From the NCBI RefSeq assembly GCF_032854445.1, contig NC_088296.1:26097448-26161447 (forward strand): 64,000 bases of DNA, read 5' to 3'. This document shows, piece after piece, positions 9,621 through 20,600 of this stretch. The position numbers and the translations under genes were made by a program. This stretch comes from Liolophura sinensis (lineage: Eukaryota > Mollusca > Polyplacophora > Chitonida > Chitonidae). Every line of letters starts with the position of its first letter. Position 1 is the stretch's first letter. The notes beneath the pieces were generated by a model, which saw nothing but the letters and a program-made list of their open reading frames with translations, did not search any database and was not told the DNA's origin.

Positions 9621-10110
9621 ATCGCCATGTCCTGGCTGGTTTCGCGTCACATTCTAGACCCTGCTACATGTGTCGTCAGCGTCATGTACAAACTGCTCTC
9701 ACTTCACAACCTGGACCCTGGTACACGTATCGTCAGCATCATGTTCTGCCTGGTCTCACATCACACCCTGGACCCTGCTACAAGTGTCGCCAGTATCATG
9801 TTCTGACTGGTATCACATCACACCCTGGATCTTGCTACAAGTGTCGTCAGCATCATGTTCTGACTGGTCTCACATCACACCCTAGACTCTGTTACAAGTG
9901 TCGTCATGAGCATGTTCTGACTGGTCTCACATCACACCCTGGATCCTGCTACAAGTGTCGTCATGAGCATGTTCTGACTGGTCTGACATCACGCCCTGGA
10001 TCCTGCTACAGGTGCCGTCAGCATCGTGTTCTGACTGGTCTGACATCACACCCTGGACCCTGCTACAAGTGTTGTCAGCATGATGTTCCAATGAGGCTAC
10101 ATCGTTTTCT
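9621..10110 (+). repeat. 57-bp minisatellite, open frame with CxxC repeats
   Basis: About 8.5 copies of a 57-bp unit, unrelated in sequence to the 57-bp array at 6.75 kb. The plus frame from 9551 to 10192 (213 codons) reads a 19-residue unit near PCYKCRQHHVLTGLTSHPG with a Cys-x2-Cys and nearby His. No splice context, homologue or polyA signal supports expression. An open frame is cheap in an array of period 3n. Confidence 0.85.
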
Positions 10111-10569
10111 GACTCAAGTCTCACGGTTCCCCCAAACCATCACTACACACCAACACAGCATTAATTCTGGCCTAAATTGTTTGAGACTGTAGACCCTGTT
10201 TGACAATCTCTGTGGCCAAGGTTTACACGTCTGGTGGAGACTCCAGATACAGAGCGCACTGTTTGACGGCTGTCGGAGTCGTTTGTGATGAGGAATAGCA
10301 GGTGGATGTTTTGGATGAGGAGAATCCCAGGCAGACGGGGTTCCAGCTCGCCCGTCCCTAACCCTAGGTAACATGAACCAAATACGCGTTGGCTGCTTAA
10401 CTCCCTTTAGGACTGAAGCGAAACATTCCTTACCTTTTTCCGACGGGGCCATTACTATTTTAAACTACTAAAATCAAAGAAAAAATATCTATGGGAAGAA
10501 ATCTGTGGTTGGATAAATATTTAGCAACTAAAAGACTAACTAGCTGTGTTAGCCTTCAAACTATGAAAA
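10111..10569. other. Spacer, no recognised feature
   Basis: Mixed-composition unique sequence. A minus open frame of about 110 codons has no recognisable domain and is not called as a gene. Confidence 0.4.
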
Positions 10570-10840
10570 TTGTAAACTTAGTAGGCCAGATTGTTTGATG
10601 TAATAAAACAACAATACTGAGATGTCACAGGTGGGGCATTGTCCAGACCAGATTGTATGATGTAACAAAACAGCAACACTGCCATGTCAGATGTAGGACA
10701 TTGCCCAGACCAGATTGTGTGACCTAACAAAACAACACTGACATGTCAGAGGTAGGGTATTGTCCAGACAAGATTGTATGACCTAACAAAACAACAATAC
10801 TGAGATGTCAAATGTAAAGCATTGTCCAAATGTGTATAAG
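10570..10840. repeat. About 63-bp tandem repeat, four copies
   Basis: Four diverged copies around CCAGATTGTATGACCTAACA, each followed by a GATGTCA stretch and CATTGTCC. Confidence 0.85.
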
Positions 10841-10940
10841 GGTAACTACTCATCAGATGACTTCAAAAACTCTTCATCTAGTACATGGATATGTTGCTGT
10901 GGTACACTTGCCTCTGATACCTGTTATTTAAAAAAATACG

Positions 10941-11220
10941 CGTTGACCGCTTCGCAAGCGTAATAATTAGAGCGTCTGCCTCGAAGTCGGGAGAACATGG
11001 GTCAAACCTGGGTCGAGTCACACCAAAGACTTTATAAATGGTACTTGTTGCTATCTAGGTTGGCGCTCAGCACTGAGAGGTTCGAGAAAGGAAACAGGTC
11101 TGGTTGGCCCAGTGTAAGTATAATGTGACTGGGTGGGGTGTCCTATTTGGTGTCTTCGGCCAACCATGATACCTCATCAGCGGCATGGACTTGCCCTTCC
11201 ACAAGAAGACAACGTAATGA
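10941..11220 (+). mobile_element. tRNA-derived SINE, family B
   Basis: A tRNA-like head (ATTAGAGCGTCTGCCTCGAA, then a B-box-like GGTCAAACCTGGG) is followed by the body ACTTTATAAATGGTACTTGT, GTATAATGTGACTGGGTGGG and TGTCTTCGGCCAACCATGAT. A reverse-complement copy of the body lies at about 47.23-47.46 kb, confirming a dispersed family. Confidence 0.82.
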
Positions 11221-12475
11221 CTTATCCTCTCCGTGTGTCTGTATATCATCGCATGTTCTCACGCGTATACAATGGCTACATATAATTGCGCTCGTCTTAT
11301 AATAAACACGTTTTTGTGCTTATATAAAACTAATAAACGATAGGCTGAACAATTGTGAAATTGGGGATACAATTTACAGACCATTATACGTGCCCATGGT
11401 TCGAATTTTATAGGTTGGAGGCCTTGTGCGATGCACCGATATGACTCATTACATATACATTTTCAATATAGGCTTTTTTAAGCGTATATAAGCACGCAGG
11501 CTGACACACATCGCATCCAACAAGAAACAGTGATAAATGTACTGACAAGCCAAAGTGCTTGAGCCCGCTTCCAAATTCTGAAACATCACCACGGTTGTAT
11601 AGAGCCGTGATGTACAGCACGGACATCAGAGAAAGTAATGAAATTCGTGTCCAAGTAAACATGCTGCGGACCATCACGTTGTTCATAACAGACATAACGG
11701 TTTACAGGAAATCGGTCCGTATTTAGCGTTAAAACATTTAATAATCATGTGCCGACGGTCTGAGCACTATGGCCGGAGGATTGCGTCAAGGTACGCGTAT
11801 GAAGGTGCATGGTCGTCGTATCATTCACTTACCGTCAGCGTATCTTCCGGCCACAGTGGGCGTAGGATCGATGGTTAGAATCCGGCTGTACTGCACTTTA
11901 TCCGTATAAATAGTTTCACGACCGTGATGACAAATAAGATGACAATATTTTCCCCCAAATCTGACATGGAAAGGTCCAAGCTCTCAACACGGTATGGACG
12001 GGACCGTGGCAAAGGCTTGTGGACAAGTAGTATTCACACAATACACCAAACGTAGCAAATCGTACACCAACTGCATGTATATGTATGCGTATTAGTTTCG
12101 CATGGTACAGAACAATGCACCAATAAAGAGCATTGTCAAAGTTTTTTCCAGTATTTATCCGCTAATGTGGCAACGCCAAAAAAGTAAATAAACAATAAAC
12201 AGTGTCGGAAAGAAAAGTGAACGGGGGTGCAATTACCAAATCTATGCTCTACCCGAAACTAGGTTAACTCATACACGAGTACACTAATGGCTCTAACCAA
12301 CACTTGTAATCTCCGTGATACACATGTACAGTACAGGTGTCTTAAAAACTAATCATAATATCGAGATACTCTCCTTAGCTTCCATCACGTTTTGAATTTT
12401 AAGCCAATCCCCCACCTCTAATGCGCTTGTTAAATGTAGCTCAAACTTTCTGAGGATGGCAAGTTTGTCAGCACA
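11221..12475. other. Unique AT-rich stretch, no gene recognised
   Basis: About 1.25 kb of low-copy sequence. Only short open frames with no domain, no splice-site chain and no RNA fold I can support. Confidence 0.45.
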
Positions 12476-12962
12476 GGTTCGGTTTGTGAAGGTTTGGTAT
12501 GTGAAGGTTTGGTTTGTGAAGGTTTGGTGTGTGAAGGTTTGGTTTGTGAAGGTTTGGTGTGTGAAGGTTCGGTTTGTGAAGGTTTGGTGTGTGAAGGTTC
12601 GGTTTGTGAAGGTTTGGTGTGTGAAGGTTCGGTATGTGAGGGTTTGGTTTGTGAACGTTCGGTATGTGAGGGTTTGGTTTGTGAAGGTTTGGTGTGTGAA
12701 GGTTCGGTTTGTGAAGGTTTGGTGTGTGAAGGTTCGGTTTGTGAAGGTTTGGTGTGTCAAGGTTCGGTATGTGAAGGTTTGGTTTGTGAACGTTCGGTAT
12801 GTGAGGGTTTGGTGTGTGAAGGTTCGGTTTGTGAAGGTTTGGTGTGTGAAGGTTCGGTTTGTGAAGGTTTGGTGTGTGAAGGTTCGGTTTGTGAAGGTTT
12901 GGTGTGTGAAGGTTCGGTATGTGAGGGTTTGGTGTGTGAACGTTCGGTATGTGAATATTTGC
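12476..12962. repeat. 15-bp minisatellite
   Basis: About 32 copies of GGTTTGGTTTGTGAA and variants, often alternating as a 30-bp pair (GGTTTGGTGTGTGAA with GGTTCGGTTTGTGAA). The strong G/T strand bias and 5-codon period open all frames. Confidence 0.95.
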
Positions 12963-13555
12963 AGGAATTCTACACAAAGAGAACTGAATGCCTTCAAACG
13001 AACAAGCCTAACTTATGAACATTATCCAATCACCTTGATTGATTTACTGTTCACCATGATATCTTAAGTGGCTTAGTTGGTCATATGATAAATCAGTCGG
13101 GAAACTGATAATGTCGCTATAAAGACAAAGGTACAAGCTGACTAGTGGCGCCTGTACATAATTGATAAGAAGTCACACTAACAGACAGCAAGTTAGTGAG
13201 TATTGCTAATGAATCCAATTCACACTCCCGATACGCACAGTGACATATACAAATGTGCCAATTGTCTTGTAGAGTCACGTTTCCTACTCAATTTGTCTTC
13301 TGAAGTCGAGCTGTAAGTGTTAAGTAAAAGTGTGACCGAGGCTAGCCAGAATCTTCTATGGATTTCCAAGGTAAAGTATAACGATACGAAGAAAGATTTT
13401 ATCGAGAAAACCAGCTTCAGCTGAATGAGAAAATCTGCTACCAAGGTACATCGGCGATATTTAATGCGTCCTAGAAGGAGGGTTGTCATATAGTTGTGTA
13501 AGGACACTTGTTCAGGTAGGAGGAAAATTATCAACGTACCAGAAGACTACGCGGG
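12963..13555. other. Unique spacer
   Basis: No gene recognised. Includes short tracts resembling the start of the next array near 13510-13555. Confidence 0.4.
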
Positions 13556-13946
13556 AATCGTTTGTAGCTGTAGATGTACAAGTAATCCTGTTACAGGTGT
13601 ACGAGAAAATCGTTTATACATGTAGCTATACAAGGAATCATGTTACAGGTGTACGAGAGAATCGTTTATACATGTAGCTGTACAAGGAATCATGTCACAG
13701 GTGTACGAGAGAATCGTTTATACATGTAGCTGTACAAGGAATCATGTTACAGGTGTACGAGAAAATAGTTTATACATGTAGCTATACAAGGAATCATGTT
13801 ACAGGTGTAGAAGGAAATCGTTCATACATGTAGCTGTACAAGGAATCATGTTACAGGTGTACGAGAGAATCCTTCATACATGTAGCTGTACAAGGAACCA
13901 TGCTACAGATGTAGAAGGAAATCGTTTATACATGTAGCTGTACGAG
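13556..13946. repeat. 52-bp array, left part (split by a LINE)
   Basis: About 7.5 copies of a 52-bp unit containing TTATACATGTAGCTGTAC and AAGGAATCATGTTACAGGTG. The same array resumes at 15.09 kb on the other side of a retrotransposon. Confidence 0.92.
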
Positions 13947-14111
13947 TGAGTGAGTGAGTGAGTGAAAGTTTTAACGTCGCTTTCAACAATATTTCAGTTT
14001 TATGGCGACAATAAAACGTCAAGTAGTCGATCTACTACGGGTAATTCATTTACCATTCAGTCAAAAAAGGACACCAGAAGTCACATAACAAACACAGACG
14101 GTAGTTTAAAA

Positions 14112-15088
14112 TCACAGCTTTCCTGCCATACCAATGGTAGAGAGAAAATCAAAAATAGTATCATTTTCTACAGAATTGAAAAGTTCTGAAAGAGAGCTCA
14201 CGTGATAAAAGGAATCTCGTACAGGAGCAAAGTCGCCACAGTCAAGCAATATGTGCTTGACTGTGAACCGTTGATCACAAGCAAAGCAATGAGGAGCATC
14301 TTCTCCTTTCAACGAATTACCATGTGTAGCACGTGTGTGACCGATACGACACCTCCTCAAAATGCAAGAGCGGAGACGATGCCGTGAAAGGGAAGGCGCT
14401 GGACCAACAAACTGACGAATATCATGTAGTTTCTTGGTTGTCTGGTCATCCCATTGAGCCTGAAACAAGCGCTTGATATAGGAGTAAATAAGTGAACGCA
14501 AGTCCGAATATGGAACGTCAGTTTGGGTAATAACGGAATGCAAAGCCACCTTCGCGGCTTCATCTGCAGCAGTATTCCTTGGGATACCCGTATGCCCGGG
14601 CACCCAACAAAAGACAATGATAAAATCTTCATTAAGTCGTTTAAACATCGCCCTGATAGACACAATGTCTGGATGTACAGGTGAACTAGCCCGAATTGCC
14701 TAGAGGCAGAAAAGGGAGTCAGAGCAGATGAGAAATCTGCTACCTCCTAGCTCTGGAATGGACCGAAGTGCGTACAAAATTGCCTTGGCTTCCGCAGTAA
14801 ATACAGAACAGGAATTTAGAAACCGAGTTGAAATGATTCTGGGCACAAGGACAGCGGCAGAAGCCACGCCATCATCATTCTTGGAACCGTCAGTGAATAT
14901 GCGGTGATAAAATGGATACTTTGAATGAATGAATGATTATGGCTTAACGCCACATCGGCAATATTTCAGCCATACCGTGGCGATGGATACTTTGAACACA
15001 TATTACTAAACTCCTGCTGGTATACTAAAGGGTTGGTGAAAGATTTCTTCAGGGAGGAGAGCGAGGTATCAACCTGAGGCTCAGGACA
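14112..15088 (-). pseudogene. LINE polyprotein C-terminus: RNase H and zinc knuckle
   Basis: Read on the minus strand, the frame is continuous from the insertion boundary at 15088 to a stop at 14112, apart from two lesions. A 57-bp insertion with its duplicated target interrupts it at 14926-14996. A TAG (complement of 14700-14702) sits where a Gln-type codon is plausible, just before AIRASSPVHPD. The RNase H acidic residues are visible in order: Asp in FTDGS, Glu in AEAKAI, Asp in CSDS and Asp in NTAADEAA. VPGHTGIP is the usual family motif. A CX2CX7HX4C knuckle (HCFACDQRFTVKHILLDC) lies about 130 residues after VPGH. Dead copy: truncated, with a nonsense codon and an insertion. Confidence 0.85.
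14926..14982 (-). mobile_element. 57-bp nested insertion sharing the LINE 3' end
   Basis: Flanked by a perfect 14-bp duplication ATGGATACTTTGAA (14912-14925 and 14983-14996). The insert has a (TGAA)n edge followed by GGCTTAACGCCACATCGGCA and ATATTTCAGCCATACCGTGG. The LINE's own 3' end at 13947-14010 has (TGAG)n, TTTTAACGTCGCTTTCAACA, ATATTTCAGTTTTATGGCG, clearly related and in the same orientation. It is either a very short truncated LINE copy or a SINE using the LINE tail. Confidence 0.85.
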
Positions 15089-15885
15089 AGCTGTACGAGG
15101 AATCATGTTATAGGTGTACGAGGGAGTCGTTTATACATGGAGCTGTGCAAAGAATCATGTTACAGGTGTATGATGGAATAGTTTATTGTTGCACAAGGAA
15201 TCAAATTACAGATAAACAAGGGAATCATTTATACATGTAGCTGTACACGGAATCATGTTACATGGGTACAAGGGAACCATTTATACATGTGGCTGTACAA
15301 GTAGTCATGTTACATGGGTACAAGGAAATCATTTATACATGTGGCTGTACAAGGAGTCATGTTACATGTTTACAAGGGAATCATTTATACATGTGGCTGT
15401 ACAAGAAATCATGTTACATGTGTACAAGGGAATCATTTATACATGTAGCTGTACAAGGAATCATGTTACATATGTACAAGGGAATCATTTATACATGTAG
15501 CTGTACAAGGAATCATGTTACATATGTACAAGGGAATCATTTATACATGTAGCTGTACAAGGAATCATGTTACATGGGTACAAGGGAATCATTTATACAT
15601 GTGGCTGTACAAGGAGTCATGTTACATATGTACAAGGGAATCCTTTATACATGTGTCTGTACAAGGAATCATGTTACATGGGTACAAGGGAATCATTTAT
15701 ACATGTAGCTGTACAAGGAATCATGTTACATGTTTACAAGGGAATCATTTATACATGTAGCTGTACAAGGAATCATGTTACATGGGTACAAGGGAATCAT
15801 TTATACATGTAGCTGTACACGGAATCATGTTACATGTGTACAAGGGAATCATTTATACATGTAGCTGAACAAGGAATCATGTTAC
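15089..15885. repeat. 52-bp array, right part
   Basis: About 15 copies of the 52-bp unit (GTACAAGGGAATCATTTATA, CATGTAGCTGTACAAGGAAT, CATGTTACATGG). More homogeneous than the left part. The frame cycles every three units because 52 is not a multiple of three. Confidence 0.94.
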
Positions 15886-16074
15886 AATCATTTGAGACTG
15901 CCACAAAACCTGAAAGCCGGAATCTAACTGGTTGTCCATGTACTTAGACAAATTACCGTTACCAGTATAGCTTGACCATCTCATTTCGGACCGGTTCTAA
16001 CCTGAAAATCTTCCAGTGAAGCTTTAGGTATTAAAACCTAATCTGTGAAAACTAGACAAGCTTTGGTGGCTTGA
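15886..16074. other. Short unique spacer
   Basis: No feature recognised. Confidence 0.4.
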
Positions 16075-17090
16075 AGTGTCAGTACAAGTCAAGCTTTCGG
16101 CTGCCTGATGTTTCACCACGAGAAGCTTTCCGTAGCCTGGGATGTCAGTACAAGTCAAGCTTTCGGTAGCCTGATGTGTCTGTACCAGTCAAACTTTTGG
16201 CAACCTGATGTCTCAGAACCAGTCAAGATTTTGGTAGCCTGGGGTGTGAGTACCAGTCAAGCTTTCGGTAGCCTGAGGCGTCAGTACGTGTCAAGCTGTC
16301 GGTAACCGTGGTGTCAGTACGTGTCAAGCTTTTGACAGCCTGCGGTGTCAGTACCAGTCAAGCTTTCTGTAGCCTAGGGTGTCAGTACGAGTCAAGATTT
16401 TGGTAGCCTGGGGTGTCAGGACGAGTCAAGCTTTCTGTAGCCTGGGGTATCACTACGAGTCAAACTTTCTGTAGCCTGGGGTGTCACTGCCAGCCAAGCT
16501 TTTGGTAACCTGGGATGTCAGCACCAGTCAAGCTTTTGACAGCATGGGGTGTCACTACGAGTCAAGCTTTCGGTAGCCCGGGGTGTCAGTACCAGTCAAG
16601 CTTTCTGTAGCCTAGGGTGTCAGTATGAGTTAAGCTTCGGTAGCCTGGGGTGTCAGTACGAGTCAAGCTTTCTGTAGCCTGGGGTGTCAGTACCAGTAAA
16701 GCTTTTTGTAGCCTGGGGTGTCAGTACGAGTCAAGCTTTTGGTAGCCTGGGGTGTCAGGACGAGTCAAACTTTCTGTAGCCCGGGGTGTCAGTGCCAGCC
16801 AAGCTTTTGGTAGCTTGGAGTGTCAGTGCCAGCCAAGCTTTTGGTAACCTGGGATGTCAGCACCAGTAAAGCATACGGCAGCCTAGGGTGTCAGTACGAG
16901 TCAAGCTTTCGGTAGCCCGGGATGTCAGTGCCAGCCAAGCTCTTGGTAGCCTGGGATGTCAGCACCAGTAAAGCATACGGCAGCCTAGGGTGTCAGTACG
17001 AGTCAAGCTTTCGGTAGCCCGGGATGTGTGTACCAGTCAAGCTTCGGTAGCCTGATGTGTCAGTGCCAGTAAAGCCTTCTGTAGCCTAGT
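16075..17090. repeat. 35-bp minisatellite
   Basis: About 28 copies of a unit near GTGTCAGTACGAGTCAAGCT, TTCTGTAGCCTGGGG. Unrelated to the 35-bp donor-like array of gene 1. Confidence 0.93.
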
Positions 17091-17650
17091 TCGTGAGGAC
17101 AACTCAACTTCTTGGACACGTCCATCCTTGGAGTAGCATTTTATTACCTATAGCTGTATAGGCCTATGTGTACTCTGTAACATAGAACCATTACCGCTAC
17201 TCTGGTCACCCCGATTTATCCGGTATTTATTTCCAATTAGAGTATCTCTGTTCCACTTTTAAAACTCAATGGTTTTGCTGTAGTCGAGGCCTAACACTGT
17301 CCGAACTCTCCATGCCATCACCTCGACGCTCCAGCACTGTATCCAGCAGGCCCCTGACAAATGACCACTTCTAGAGATCCTGGACTCAATTACACTTAGG
17401 TCTACATTGTGCTGTACGCTTTCATCGTGTTCATCCCCAGGGCTGACCACCAATGGGGACGACAGCAAATATGTTTTACACGCAAGGGCCAAAGGTACTT
17501 GTGGATTATTATCCCCAGTATACCCAAGTTAGAGTACATCGAATTAAAATTGATACCTCAATGCAACGTGCTGTACTTTGAGGGAATGTACAGCATAATT
17601 CGATGTGTTTGGCACATTTCTAAAAAATCAAACAATTTTCATACTAGCGA
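17091..17650. other. Unique spacer
   Basis: No gene recognised; short open frames on both strands only. Confidence 0.4.
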
Positions 17651-20600
17651 GTGAAAATCACATAGGAAGACACTGGGTATATCTGTAACTAACCCAGTAG
17701 GTATAGTTAGCTAAATCACATAGGAAGACACTGGGTATATCTGTAACTAATCCAGTAGGTATAGTTAGCCAAATCACATAGGAAGAAACTGGGTACATCT
17801 GTAACTAACCCAATAGGTATAGTTAGCCAAATCACATAGGAAGACACTAGGTATATCTGTAACCAACATAGTCGATATACTTAGTCAATTTACAAAGGAA
17901 GACACTGGGTATATCTGCAACTAACCCAGTCGGTATACTTAGTCAATTTACATAGGAAGACACTAGGTATATCTGTAACTAACCCAGTAGGTATAGTTAA
18001 ACAAATGGCATAGGAAGACACTGGGTATATCTGTAACCAACACAGTCGACATTCTTAGTCAATTTACACAGGAAGACACTGGGTATATCTGTAACTAACC
18101 CAGTAGGTATACTTAGTCAACTTACACAGGAAGACACTGGGTATATCTGTGACCAACACAGTCGGTATACTTAGTCAATTTACACAGGAAGACACTGGGT
18201 ATATCTGTAACTAACCCAGTCGATATACTTAGTAAATTTACACAGGAAGACACTGGGTATATCTGTAACCAACCCAGTGGGTATAGTTAAACAAATGACA
18301 TAGGAAGACACTGGGTATATCTGTAACCAACACAGTCGACATACTTAGTCAATTTACACAGGAAGACACTGGGTATATCTGCAACTAACCCAGTAGGTAT
18401 ACTTAGTCAATTTACATAGGAAGACACTGGGTATATCTGTAACTAACCCGGTAGGTATAGTTAAACAAATGACATAGGAAGACACTGGGTATATCTTTAA
18501 CCAACACAGTCGACATACTTAGTCAATTTACACAGGAAGACACTGGGTATATCTGTAACTAACCCAGTAGGTATACTTAGTCAATTTATATAGGAAGACA
18601 CTGGGTATATCTGTGACCAACACAGTCGATAAATTTAGTCAATTTACACAGGAAGACACTGGGTATATCTGTAAGTAGCCCAGTCGATATACTTAGTCAA
18701 TTTACATAGGAAGACACTGGGTATATCTGTAACTAACCCAGTAGGTATACTTAGTCAATTTATACAGGAAGACACTGGGTATATCTGTGACCAACACAGT
18801 CGATAAATTTAGTCAATTTACACAGAAAGACACTGGGTATATCTGTAACTAGCCCAGTCGATATACTTAGTCAATTTACATAGGAAGACACTGGGTATAT
18901 CTGTAACCAACCCCGTGGGTATAGTTAAACAAATGACATAGGAAGACACTGTTTATATCTGTAACCAACACAGTCGACATACTTAGTCAATTTACACAGA
19001 AAGACACTGGGTATATCTGTAACTAACCCAGTAGGTATACTTAGTCAATTATACAGGAAGACACTGGGTATATCTGTGACCAACACAGTCGGTATACTTA
19101 GTTAATTTACACAGGAAGACGCTGGGTATATCTGTAACTAACCCAGTCGATATACTTAGTCAATTTACATAAGAAGACACTGGGTATATCTGTAACTAAC
19201 CCAGTCGATATACTTAGTCAATTTTCACAGGAAGACACTGGGTATATCTGTAACTAACCCAGCCGATATATTTAGTCAATTTACATAGGAAGACACTGGG
19301 TATATCTGTAACCAACCCAGTGGGTATACTTAGTCAATTTACACAGGAAGACACTGGGTATATCTGTAACTAACCCGGTCGGTATACTTAGTCAATTTAC
19401 AAAGGAAAACACTGGGTATATCTGTAACTAGCCCAGTCGATATACTTAGTCAATTTACATAGGAAGACACTGGGTATATCTTTAACCAACACAATCGAAG
19501 ATACTGGGTATATGTGTAGCTAACCCAGTCGGTATACTTAGTGAATTTGCATAGGAAAAAACTGGGTATATCTGAAACTAAACCAGTCGAAGACACTGTG
19601 TATATCTGTTACCAACACAGTCGATATACTTAGTCAATCTACATAGGAAGAAACTGGGACTATCAGTAACTAACCCTGTAGAAGAAACTGGGAATATCTG
19701 TAACTAACCCTGTCAAAGACACTGGGTATATCTGTAACCAACCCAGTCGATATACCTTGTCAATTTACACAGGAAGACGCTGGGTATATCTGTAACTAAC
19801 CCAGTAGGTATAGTTAGCCAAATCACATAGGAAGAAACTGGGTACATCTGTATCTAACCCAGTAGGTATAGTTAGCCAAATCACATAGGAAGACACTGGG
19901 TATATCTGTAACCAACACAGTCGATATACTTAGTCAATTTACAAAGGAAGACACTGGGTATATCTGCAACTAACCCAGTCGGTATACTTAGTCAATTTAC
20001 ATAGGAAGACACTGGGTATATCTGTAACTAACCCAGTCGATATACTTAGTCAATTTACACAGGAAGACACTGGGTATATCTGTAACCAACCCAGTGGGTA
20101 TAGTTAAACAAATGACACAGGAAGACACTGGGTATATCTGTAACCAACCCGGTAGGTATAGTTAAACAAATGACATAGGAAGACACTGGGTATATCTGTA
20201 ACCAACACAGTCGACATACTTAGTCAATTTACACAGGAAGACACTGGGTATATCTGTAACTAACCCAGTAGGTATACTTAGTCAATTTATACAGGAAGAC
20301 ACTGGGTATATCTGTGACCAACACAGTCGATAAATTTAGTCAATTTACACAGGAAGACACTGGTTATATCTGTAACTAGCCCAGTCGATATACTTAGTCA
20401 ATTTACATAGGAAGACACTGGGTATATCTGTAACCAACCCCGTGGATATAGTTAAACAAATGACATAGGAAGACACTGGGTATATCTGTAACCAACACAG
20501 TCGACATACTTAGTCAATTTACACAGGAAGACACTGGGTATATCTGTAACTAACCCAGTAGGTATACTTAGTCAATTATACAGGAAGACACTGGGTATAT

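Larger units (their letters stand above)
13947..15088 (-). mobile_element. 5'-truncated LINE fragment with RNase H
   Basis: Inserted into the 52-bp array: AGCTGTACGAG is repeated on both sides (13936-13946 and 15089-15099), a likely 11-bp target-site duplication that includes a G uncommon in the array. On the element's strand the 3' end is a (CTCA)n tail, preceded by a short 3' UTR and the end of the polyprotein. The 5' end is truncated, so no reverse transcriptase remains. Reading the RNase H plus C-terminal zinc-knuckle layout as an I-superfamily LINE (for example Nimb-like) is family knowledge. Confidence 0.85.

Noticed and set aside
10114-10452. 112-codon minus-strand open frame
   Set aside because: No recognisable domain, partly overlaps the end of an array, no splice context.
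12353-12997. Open frames of 170-214 codons on both strands
   Set aside because: 15-bp minisatellite; no independent support.
14112-14663. A host RNase H-like gene
   Set aside because: The frame continues upstream past a TAG and a nested insert to a truncation inside a satellite, has a LINE tail and target duplications, and carries the LINE C-terminal zinc knuckle.
13556-15885. CRISPR-like array (regular repeats)
   Set aside because: Contiguous tandem units without unique spacers, in a eukaryotic genome. The same applies to the other arrays.
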